From assembly GCF_029784135.1 (NCBI RefSeq), contig NC_073745.1:159353335-159417334 (forward strand): a stretch of 64,000 bases of DNA, read 5' to 3'. This DNA is from Toxorhynchites rutilus septentrionalis (lineage: Eukaryota > Arthropoda > Insecta > Diptera > Culicidae). The position numbers and the translations under genes were made by a program. The number at the start of each line of letters is the position of its first letter. The first letter of the stretch is position 1. Below are positions 43,444 to 53,177 of the stretch, in pieces. The notes below the pieces were generated by a model that had not been told where the DNA came from, ran no database searches, and worked only from the letters and a program-made list of their open reading frames with translations.

Positions 43444-46179
43444 TATTAGGTATAGTAACTTGTGTGCTTTCTCATGAAATCTGATTTATTTTAAAATCTC
43501 AATTAACTCCGTCGCTTTGAAGAATGAAATTCGCGACCGAAAAATAGAACATTTGTTTTGATATCATTGCAATAAAAGAGTTATTTCTGATAAATATCGT
43601 GGTGTGAATTTAATTATACACAGTGAAGGGCATCGCTAGGAATACGCACTGATTTGGCAAAATCTCTGTTTAATGATAGGCTCTTAAATAAGCCTTCCGT
43701 GTTTACGTTTCGCACATAAAACGTTATCATTCGCTTGGTTGTCACCTATCAGAAGATCTGCATTTCACGACTTTTGACATTTGAGAGAGTTTTATAATAG
43801 TTAATGTTGTGACGAAATGTTATTCGGTATATCGTAATAAGTGGATGGGGCATTGTGGGTTCAGTTTAGCTTAATACCAATTTTAAAGTGTTGCTGGGTA
43901 TTAGCTGTATTGGAGTGGATACGTGAACATTTTCAATGTTTCATCCCTCAAGGAAAAAAACTCGTTATAATAATTGGAGGGTGGCTTGACGGGCATCATT
44001 AATAACAACAAACCTGACGTGAATTTATATGTATATTTACGCGGAAACTGTTGGCTGCTTCTGCCCAAATTTATATTTTTAGATTTTGAACTTTTTTCAT
44101 TTCACTTCCATTAGCCTCTTTAAATTGGAGGATAAAGCCCGATTAAGTTTCTTGAGTGACATCGCTCGGAATTTGTTTCGCAAGACATCTTAACGGGCTT
44201 TCGGGGGGTATCAAATTGCGGGGTGGTTGAATGAGACGTAAAAGAAAGACGAATACATAATTTTATGTTACTTGAATTTCTTGCGACTCATAACAATTCA
44301 CGCACCCGCAAAAAATGTAGCCGTGCCACACCGAGTTTTTGTTCGAAATTGGTGGGTATACTTCGGCATTATACAATTCAGGCTGGTACCAACATTTTAC
44401 AGAATACAAACAATACAAAATACAAAAAATACAAAATTTTCTCGCTTTGTACTGGTACAAGCTTCTAGTACAGCTAGTTAAGTTATATATATTCTGTAGT
44501 TATAATTGCGGCAATTCTCAGAATAAGATTTATGATTCATCAATTTTTCATCGTACTCATATGATAATTCAAATCAAGTTTTATTGTATTTTATATGTGG
44601 AACAACAGTGTGGGAGGAATATTACGATTTAGAAGACAACATGAGGAGGCACACATCGACCATACGTGTTATTTGAGTTATTTACTGTTTTATTTGAAGC
44701 ACACGGCCACGAACCTGTACAAAATCGTTGTCAATAAAACTCTCGGAACGCTTTCCGTGCTTCATGTTATTTCTACTATTTCAGCATTGTCTAGAGCCTG
44801 TAAGCTGTGGAGAAAATGAACCGTTCGATAGTAATAATGTAGCAAGTACATACTCGTGCGTATGCACAATATTTATGACCGGGATTACAGTCAGCGTCTG
44901 CCGCAATATGCGAAAGTCACGCACTTTTCAAATAAACAATCCGCCGGAACGTCTTGTCCCGCAACCGATCCGGTTACCATCATCATATGTATACTACAAA
45001 GAGACTTCCCACGCAGATGAAAGCATGGCGAAACTCGATGTTTATTACATTGGGGTTGCGATCCATTTCCCAGTTTCCTTATACCTACATGTAGAAGTGT
45101 TCAAGCCAGGTGAAACAAATGTTTTCCTAGATGCTCAAATAGCACGTAGACGGTCTCTCTGCGTTTTTGAATGGAACGGCGGTATTCCATCATTCAACAC
45201 GGACAAAGCGCCGAAGAATAAGAAAAAAAAACAGGATTCTCTTTCAATGTCAAAGGAAAATTAAGCAAAGTAAGTTATATCGTTCGCTTTTGTACTGAAA
45301 ATAGAATTACAAAAGGTAACGTATAGCACAGGTAGAGGGTGAAAAATTCGTGTTAAATACCAACGTCGAAAATAGGTATACCTCTTCCCCGAGAACAAAA
45401 ATAAACATGAGAGACATAAGCTCATAGCTTGGCCTGGTAACCCGACTTCAATAACTCACTGTTGCGTACGCATAAAACACAGGAGCGACCTGCTTAAGGT
45501 GCCGGGAGGAATATTTTTAGTCAAGCACGACATAAAGCACACCTGCGAAAGGTATGCGTTTCTTACACGGAGACTTTTCCTGACTCAGCAACTACGTTCG
45601 GGTTTCGTAACGGAGGTGGAATTGAAATGAACGAGAGTCACAATTTGATAATCGTAATTATATTTTACGTGGGCTGGCGGAGAACCAGGATTTCAGGGAT
45701 CGGAACATGTTTTGTTCAGGATATGCTAAAATGTTAAACGTCTATGAGAAAGGGGTAATCAAGAGTTCCGAGATTATTTACATTTTGAGGCTTACTTGGG
45801 TGCCTCGATGCTCACATATGTCAGCCTATATTTGGGTAACGAATATTATCATCTGTTGCGCTGTTGTAAAGCAAAATAATCCTTTAAACATATCGTAGAG
45901 CGTGAGTAAACGATCGGTGAGTCGTATTTAGAATGTTTGGTGCTGAATTCATGGGAATGGAATTGCGATTTAATTAACTGTGATTCAGCGAACACCTTTC
46001 AGTTAGTAAGGAATCATAACTGATAGAAAAAGGTAATATAGAAACTAAAAATATATCAACTATAATCACATTACTCATGCATTAGTGACTGTTATTGGAC
46101 GGGTAGTAGCACTCTCGCCATACAAATTGGCAGTTGTTGCGCTACCTTCATCATTATTCAATCAGTCATCGTGGTATTT
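43444..46179. other. AT-rich DNA with one unassigned open frame
   Basis: I recognise no transposon end or gene family here apart from the unassigned frame at 44764-45264. Confidence 0.4.
44764..45264 (+). CDS. Unrecognised open frame, 166 codons
   Basis: From the first ATG (44764) the frame encodes 166 residues. It starts with a hydrophobic MLFLLFQHCLEPVSC that could be a signal peptide and ends in a lysine-rich tail (KAPKNKKKKQD). The middle has no motif that I recognise. The length exceeds most chance frames in the surrounding AT-rich DNA, but there is no splice evidence, homolog or conserved neighbour. It may be chance. Confidence 0.2.
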   Translation: MLFLLFQHCLEPVSCGENEPFDSNNVASTYSCVCTIFMTGITVSVCRNMRKSRTFQINNPPERLVPQPIRLPSSYVYYKETSHADESMAKLDVYYIGVAIHFPVSLYLHVEVFKPGETNVFLDAQIARRRSLCVFEWNGGIPSFNTDKAPKNKKKKQDSLSMSKEN

Positions 46180-46313
46180 CAGTAATACACTGCAGTTCAC
46201 AACTATAGAACCACTCTTTGTTTCTGAGTTTCCAGAGATATGTAAGAAGTCGGATGAATTGAAGTATATAGTGTAGGACATAACTACATACACTACACTA
46301 TTTGTCGTACCAA

Positions 46314-46697
46314 GGGCCTGATTCTCGAATACACTCCACGGTGGAAACGAAATAAACGGCACGCCATTGAACTACGTTTTACGAGTTAGTGAAGTGTCGA
46401 AGATAATAATGAGTTTTCAGGCAGAATGAGCACTTTTCAAATAAAAAATCATTAATGAAAATTAAATTAGTCGTATCAAACTGGTATTCAATGTGAGTGG
46501 AAAACTTTGTTTTCTTCATGTGATATAATAATCTCATACAAAAATTTTATCTGAAGATAATTTGCTATTATAATGATAAGTTCAGTGGGAAACTAATCTC
46601 GTATCCAGATGTCGACACCGTACCGTTGTCATCGCGGATACGTTTCATTCCGTTTCCACCGTGAAGTGTATTCGAAGTGTATTCGAGAATCAGGCCC
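46314..46697. mobile_element. MITE 1 with 3-bp target duplication
   Basis: Terminal inverted repeats GGGCCTGATTCTCGAATAC bound a 384-bp element. CAA flanks both sides (46311-46313, 46698-46700), and CR1-like copy 1 has the empty site (GTACCAAGTC near 2219). Three-base duplications and GGGCC ends fit Harbinger-like MITEs or the m3bp type reported from Aedes. Confidence 0.85.
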
Positions 46698-46871
46698 CAA
46701 GTCTTGTTGATATTCGTTGTTTATGTTTTGCTTTGTATCTTCGTGCAAACAAGTGATATAAATCTGTATTTTGTTCGTGAGCTTCTGTTATTAAGTGCTT
46801 ATGGTAAAGTTGTTGAAGTTTTCGACCTCTCAGTGCAATTCGTCATAAACTCAAGCTACGTGAATGATATC

Positions 46872-47304
46872 GGGCCTGATTCTCGAATACACTTCGAATA
46901 CACTTCACGGTGGAAACGAAATAAACGGCACGCCATTGAACTACGTTTTACGAGTTAGTGAAGTGTCGAAGATAATGATGAGTTTTCAGGCAGAATGAGC
47001 ACTTTTCAAATGAAAAATCATTAATGAAAATTAACTTCTTCGTATCAAACTGGTATTCAATGTGAGTGGAAAACTTTGTTTTCTTCATGTGATATAATAA
47101 TCTCATACAAAAATTTCATCTGAAGATAATTTGATATTATAATGATAATGTTAGTGGGAAACTAATCTCGCATCCAGATGTCGACACCGTACCGTTGTCA
47201 TCGCGAATGCGTTTCATTCCGTTTCCACTGTGAAGTGTATTCGTAGTGTATTCGAGAATCAGGACCTTTGTTTCCACCGTGAAGTGTATTCGAGAATCAG
47301 GCCC
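46872..47304. mobile_element. MITE 2, same family, with a duplicated right end
   Basis: It has the same terminal repeats as MITE 1 over 433 bp, with ATC on the left and ATT on the right; the empty site in CR1-like copy 1 reads TTATATTG near 2390. The right terminus is present twice in tandem (both near TATTCGAGAATCAGG, about 47252 and 47290), which adds about 45 bp compared with MITE 1. Confidence 0.8.
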
Positions 47305-47525
47305 ATTGTGTTTTCGTTGTTAGAGGATTGTTTATATCTGCCTTCGTCTACTAAATTTGTACACCAGCGCCATCTGCTCTCGAGTTTTAATACTACCATT
47401 GTCACCGCGCAGAGGATTGCATCGAATTTACAGTGATATTCCGATTTTTGAATCAGAATCACAAAATAGTTGATTGGTTAAATTACCTTTTTTTTTTTTG
47501 AATATAACAAAACTCACTCACCGCA

Positions 47526-48402
47526 ATGTCTTCAGTTAGCCATGCTTGTGCTATCGATGTTACGGAAAATCAAGTCGTGTGTCAGGGGTTTTGTAACGCA
47601 ATTTTTCATCCGAAATGTAAGGGTATTAATCCTCACATTATGAATGAGGTTTTGAAAAGTGGCCAGCTTTTTTGGTTGTGCCATTCATGTTCTAAGCTCA
47701 TGTAGGACATGCGTCTGCGAAACACTGTACGTTCTGCATATGAGACCGGTCAAGAACAACTGCTTGGAAAGCACAACGAAATCGTAGAATCTTTGAAGAA
47801 AAGAAATCTTAACCGAGCTGAAGGCGGAAATTAAATTAAATTTTGCTGCCCTTAGAAACTCGAGCTCGCTCACGCCGAAAACCGTGAGACGTCCACGAGT
47901 TGTCCCAGCGTCTGTCGGGAGTCGTCGTCTGTTTGGTCCAAACAATGAGAGCAGACATAATAAAACTACATTGATAGCAGGAACAGGTAGTTCTGTGTCT
48001 CCCTCTTTGGGCGTATCAACCGTGCCAGCTAATACACAAAAATTTTGGCTGTACCTGTCGAGAATTTCTCCAAATGTTTCAGTCGAACAAGTCGCAGCAC
48101 TTGCAAAACAACGATTAGATAGTAATGACATAGAGGTTATTAAACTCGTTGCCAAGGGACGCGATGTTAACACTTTGTCCTTCATCTCATTCAAAGTCGG
48201 CATGAACATCGAACTGAGAATGAAAGCGCTCTGCACATCGACGTGGCCCAGAGGAGTACTCTTTCGAGAGTTCTCGGATAATCGCTCAACTGAAAAATTT
48301 TGGGAACCAAATGGAACTCCGAAGCAAAAACCTTTGCACACTACAAACGGCGCAGCAATGGATCTTTCCATGTCCCCTATGCGAGTCAACGTGAGGGAAT
48401 GA
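47526..48402 (+). pseudogene. ORF1 of CR1-like copy 2 (PHD finger, broken)
   Basis: ATG 47526 matches the start in copy 1. The first zinc-binding Cys is changed to Ser (VSHAC instead of VCHAC), a stop TAG lies at 47702-47704 where copy 1 has Lys, and an extra base near 47800 shifts the frame. The later part, in the shifted frame, contains WLYLSRISPNVSVEQVAALA and FISFKVGM, then WPRGVLFREF and FWEP, a globular region that I take to be the conserved C-terminal half of ORF1. It ends MDLSMSPMRVNVRE at TGA 48400-48402. ORF1 proteins bind the element RNA; this copy cannot. Confidence 0.8.
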
Positions 48403-50841
48403 AATCGTCGCAAATCTGCCAACATTCACAACTGACATACCACGATCAGGCTAGCAACAACCCGGAATGCAAATCGTTTCGCACTATGGAAGACCCTTTT
48501 GTTACCGATACAGTCGCGCGATATGGTGTATTTGGTCGAAGTCGTTCCGGCCCTGTGAGCGGTTCTAATGAAAGGGTCTTCCAGCCTGCCCTATCAGGCA
48601 AGTACGACAATTATAGTACGCATTTAGTGTTTGACGCAGACCTACCTTTTAGCCTAAATGACGACCAAATCAATAACATGACCGTATCTCGAACTGACTC
48701 CACCCACATGCTGGAACCGGGACGCTCTACACAAAGCAGTAAGGAAGTCTCCGATCCCTCTGACCCAGTCCCGCCTTCCATCGAATCTATTTTTCAAAGT
48801 CGCCCCGGTCCTGCGGTCGGATGTGGTGAGGAGGTTTTCCGACCTGTTCGACAGGGCAAGTACAATTCAACCACTGAAATTCGCAGTCTGATGTGACTTC
48901 ACGTTTCAGTAACGGTAGCGCAACTCTCTTTTTCAGTGACCGTAAATCAACAACGCTTTTAAAACCACAAGCTTCGACATCTTCAACAACTCCACAAAAC
49001 ATGACGCACTCATCCCGGGACGCAACGATTTCTAGCAATTTGGGAGCCCCTTATCCTACCATCCCAGTCGAGCCTATGCTTCAACTGACCAGCAGTCGTC
49101 CCGGTCCTTGTTTGGGTATGGAGACGGGGACTTCCACACTAACGCCACAGGCAAGTACCCGTCCGATGTTCGTATGCCGTTGATTTTTGTATCGGATACC
49201 TCAAACGATTTCAGCAGACCGTCAGCATGTATTGATCCTTCGTCATCATCAGTTTGGACACCGCAAAGCTTCTCGGAGTCGACCGATCATCTTTTCTCGG
49301 TGTATTACCAGAATGTGAGAGGTTTACGCACCAAAATTGTTCAGCTACGTTTACTGCTGCTGAGCTGCGATTACGACGTGCTTGTTCTTACCGAAACGTG
49401 GTTTCGAGCCGATATTAATGACGCAGAAATAACATCTGCATACACACTTTTCCGATGCGACCGTAGTAGTCTAACCAGTAATTCTACTATGAGAGGAGGA
49501 GTGCTGATAGCGGTGAAAAAGTACCTGAATTATGAACTTGTTCCTCTACCGAATTGCGATCGTCTTGAACAAGTCGCAGTTCGTGTGAAAACTGCACATC
49601 GCTCGATGTATATCGTGGCCATCTGTCTCCCACCGTGCTCCTGTCCGGATTTGTATTCCACTCACGCAAACGCAGTGCAATGCATAGCAGATCGTTCTTC
49701 TGGGCCGATATCATCATATCGGTCGGCGACTTCAACCTCCCTCATCTCCGGTGGCAGTTTGACGATGCCGTGAATGGTTACATTCCATCAAACGTTTCAT
49801 CTGAGGCCGAGCAATCTCTTATAGAAAACATGTTTGCCACTGGCTTCCAACAAATCTGCAATTTCGTGAACACAAATAAGAGGCTGCTGGATTTAGTGTT
49901 TGTTAACCGACCAGATGAATTAGATCTCTTAGCACCATCCACTCCATTTTTAACTGTGGACAATCACCATCCACCTTTTATTATATTGCTCGAAGAAAAC
50001 GTGAACGACTCAGGCACACCTGAAGACTGCAATGAAAATGTGTCGTACAATTTTCAAGCCTGTGATTTCGACCGATTGAACGACACACTCACCAACATTG
50101 ACTGGGACGGTATAATGAGCGACGGAACTGCGTATGAATTACTTTCGACTTTCTACGACAAGTTGAATAAAGTATTAACTGAACACGTACCTCGGAAAAG
50201 CTAGCGGCGAGCTTGCGTTATTGGCAAACCATGGTGGACTCCTAAGCTGCGACATCTACGCAACGCCCTCAGGAAAGCACACAGAGGATTCTTCCGAACA
50301 AAATCTGAGAGCGCAACAATCTTCGAGAAGTGGAAACAAGTTATAGAGAACTTCTTCTGTTGTCATACGAAAACTATATTTCTATGGTACAATCGAATAT
50401 GAAACTAAATCCTCAACTCTTCTGGGACTTTGTGAGAACACGGAGATCATCTACTCGCGTTCCATTCAATGTGAAATACGGGGAATCTGATGCAAGCTCG
50501 AATGTAGAAGCAGCGAAACTTTTCGCTACATTTTTTGAGAGTGTGTTCAGCAAAGTGTCGCCCGTTTGTCGTCGCAAATGCTTTGCTCACATACCATCAT
50601 ATGACATCACATTTCCAGTTGTTCAGTTCTCCTCTGAAAATGTGAAAAAAGAATTTAAGGAACTTGACACCAAGAAACCATCGAGTGCAGATGGAATATC
50701 TCCCTTGCTTCTCAAGAACTGCTCTTCCACCTTGGCGGGGCCCATCGCTCTTATAATCAACCGCTCTCTGCGCGACCGATCATTCCCGGCTGCATGGAAA
50801 CGTGCCTGTATTGTTCCGATCCATAAATCCGGAAACTACTT

Positions 50842-50887
50842 TTATGTCAGCAATTATCGTGGAATATCACGATAATTGCTGACATAA
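50842..50887 (+). repeat. Perfect 20-bp palindrome insertion in RT
   Basis: TTATGTCAGCAATTATCGTG (50842-50861), a 6-base loop and the exact inverse (50868-50887). Copy 1 has only the left half here, so about 16 bp were added as an inverted copy of the neighbouring sequence, shifting the reading frame. Confidence 0.9.
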
Positions 50888-51243
50888 TATGAGTTGTATG
50901 CGCAAGGTCTTCGAAAAGTTAGTACACAAGGTGTTGTACAACGTGTCATCTTTGATCATCTCCGATAGCCAGCATGGCTTCATGAAACATCGGAGTACCA
51001 CGACTAACCTCATGTGTTACGTCACCCCTCTATCTCGTGAAATAGAGCTCAGGCGACAAGTAGATTCGGTGTACATTGATTTCTCGAAGGCATTCGACAC
51101 TGTTCCGCATATTATTGTTATCAACAAAATGAAGCACATGGGCTTTCCCGATTGGTTTATGGAGTGGTTATGGTCGTACTTGATGGATCGTTCCGAGTAC
51201 GTAATGGTTAATTATACAAAATCTAGACCATTCAGTATCACGT

Positions 51244-51268
51244 CTGGCGTACCTCATGGGTACGCCAG
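51244..51268 (+). repeat. Perfect 10-bp palindrome insertion in the RT SGVPQG box
   Basis: CTGGCGTACC (51244-51253), loop TCATG, and GGTACGCCAG (51259-51268). Copy 1 reads straight through, so 15 bp were added in frame, between the Pro and Ser of the SGVPQGS motif. Confidence 0.9.
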
Positions 51269-52174
51269 TATGGGTAGCGTCCTTGGCCCTCTGATCTTCA
51301 ATCTCTTTGTCAATGACCTGTCTTCACTGCTCTCTTTTTCTAAGCTTTCTTTTGCCGACGATTTGAAATTTTATCGGTGCATCACCTCGCCCCTAGATCA
51401 TGTCGCCTTGCAAGAAGATATAAACACAGTGCTGACATGATGTGGCGATAACGGCTTTCAGGTCAATAGTAAGAAGTGTAAGATCATATCCTTCAGTCAC
51501 CGTTACAACGTTGCTTATCACGAATATTTTATGGACGCGGACTCACTTGACCGGGTCAAATCTATCTGTGATTTAGGAGTGACCATTGACGCCCAACTCA
51601 GGTTCAACGAACACGTAGGAATCACAACCGCTGAAGCTTTTGCTACTCTTGGATTTATCCGCCGGCACGCCTCCGGTTTCACCGATATACACGCTTTGAA
51701 GTCGATCTACTGTTCTTTGGTGCGCAGTATACTGGAGTATGCTGCTACTGTCTGGTGCCCATACTACACATCGCACATAATCAGTATTGAACGCATACAG
51801 AGGAAGTTCATACAGTTTGCACTACGTCAACTTCCATGGAATGATTCTATCGATCTTCCTCTATATTCCGACCGTTGCCAACTGATCGACTTGGAGACCT
51901 TATCCAGCAGGAGGGTCAATATGCAGCGCTTATTCGTCTTCGACTTGCTACGAGGCAATATTGACTGTTCTGAACTTCTGGAACAAATCTCGTTCTATGT
52001 TCCACCTCGACGTTTCTGGAGTTCGTCTCTGTTGGCACTTCCCCGTCAGAGAACCAACTACGGCTACAACAATCCGTTCGACTCGTGTCTTCGTGCGTTT
52101 GATAAAATCAGTGACGAATTTGATCTGAATATGTCCAAAAACACATTTAAAATTAAGATAAAGAATATTGTATA

Positions 52175-52218
52175 GATTACTAACCATTATTCTATAGACT
52201 GAATAATGGTTAGTAATC
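52175..52218 (+). repeat. Perfect 18-bp hairpin at the start of the CR1-like 3' UTR
   Basis: GATTACTAACCATTATTC (52175-52192), loop TATAGACT and the exact inverse (52201-52218) begin on the last base of the ORF2 stop codon. Copy 1 is truncated before this point, so it is not known whether this belongs to the family or is another fold-back insertion. Confidence 0.85.
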
Positions 52219-53177
52219 TAGGTTAGTCTAGGACGAAGACGGTGTTAAATAAATATAACAACTATCTTCATTTAAAATACTGGCCGTTTGAACATTATTG
52301 TTGTGTTCAGGCGCGAAACATTCAAAAAACAAAAATCCCAGTGTTTCATAACTATAGAACCAGATGGGAAAACTCACACTCCTTTACAAAATTAACGTCA
52401 ATTTCACATAAATTACAATAAGTTCCTAATTCGTATGTCATGTTTAGTTCTCAATCAATTTGAATAATCCATTCGGGGTGGCCAAGCTGCGTCATATTGT
52501 ATCATGTGTATCTCGTTCTACACAGAAGATACCGCTCGTTTAAGCTCTTCGAATCACTCATACTGCTTGTAAGCTGCATCTACTATTCGTACAATCACTC
52601 CTCATAAGTTCCTAATTGAGTTTTGATCTGGTAAATAAACTGACCAGTCCAGGATCTGAAGCCTCTATTCAATAAACCATGCCTTGACTTTCCGGATGCT
52701 ACGAATTGATGCCAAATTACCCAATTAGCACGGTGTTTTTGATCCAAAAACAGAAGTAAACGATTCTGTACTTCATTGCACTTCTGACTGTACATTGGTG
52801 TTGATGAAAAGCTATCTGAACCAGGCCGTTTTGAAAATATGTTCCTCAAACAAACAAATGGGTTATTTAAATTGATTGAGAACTGAAGATGACTTACGGA
52901 TTAGGAACTTATTGTAATTTATGTGAAATTGACGTAATTTTGTAAAGGAGTGAGAGTTTTCCCATCTGGTTCTATAGTTATGAAACACTGGAATTTTTGT
53001 TCTTTGAATGTTTCGCGCCTGAACACAACAATAATGTTCAAACGGCCAGTATTTAAAATGAAGATAGTTGTTATGTCCTACACTGTATACTTCAATTCAT
53101 CCGACTTCTTACATATCTCTGGAAACTCAGAAAAAATAAGTTGTTTTATAGTTGTGAAACGCAGTGTATTGGAGCTG

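Larger units (their letters stand above)
48399..52175 (+). pseudogene. ORF2 of CR1-like copy 2 (endonuclease and reverse transcriptase, broken)
   Basis: The likely start ATG 48399 overlaps the ORF1 stop in ATGA. First comes a linker with three degenerate SRxGP...GKY repeats (48530-49160). The AP-type endonuclease follows: YYQNVRGLRTK, LTETWF, GGVLIAVKK, VGDFNLPHLRW and HHPPF. The RT has LDTKKPSSADGISP, YIDFSKAFDTVPH, an SGVP box split by a 15-bp insertion, and FADD. Lesions: frameshifts near 48896, 49115, 49700, 50340 and 50868, a stop TAG near 50202 and TGA at 51438-51440 (Trp in copy 1). The full ORF would be about 1260 codons, normal for the group. Confidence 0.82.
46288..52254 (+). mobile_element. 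CR1-like non-LTR retrotransposon, copy 2 (near full length, inactive)
   Basis: The copy is flanked by ATAACTAC (46280-46287) and ATAACAAC (52255-52262), probably an 8-bp target duplication with one change. It holds a 5' UTR, ORF1 with a PHD finger, ORF2 with endonuclease and reverse transcriptase, and a 3' UTR ending GTTAAATAAAT. Two MITEs (46314-46697, 46872-47304) sit in the 5' UTR. Many frameshifts and stops show it is dead. PHD fingers in ORF1 are known in CR1-like elements, and this supports the clade; the RT alone would not exclude a related clade. Confidence 0.85.
46180..53177. mobile_element. Foldback element interrupted by CR1-like copy 2
   Basis: The right arm (about 52853-53177) is the inverse of two left pieces: 46180-46287 and 52255-52478. 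These left pieces are contiguous once the CR1-like copy is removed, giving arms of roughly 330 bp around a 375-bp centre. Shared text includes GATGAATTGAAGTATA, TAGGACATAAC and CTATCTTCATTTAAA. No coding capacity is seen. The exact outer ends are uncertain because the similarity fades near 46180 and 53177. Confidence 0.7.
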
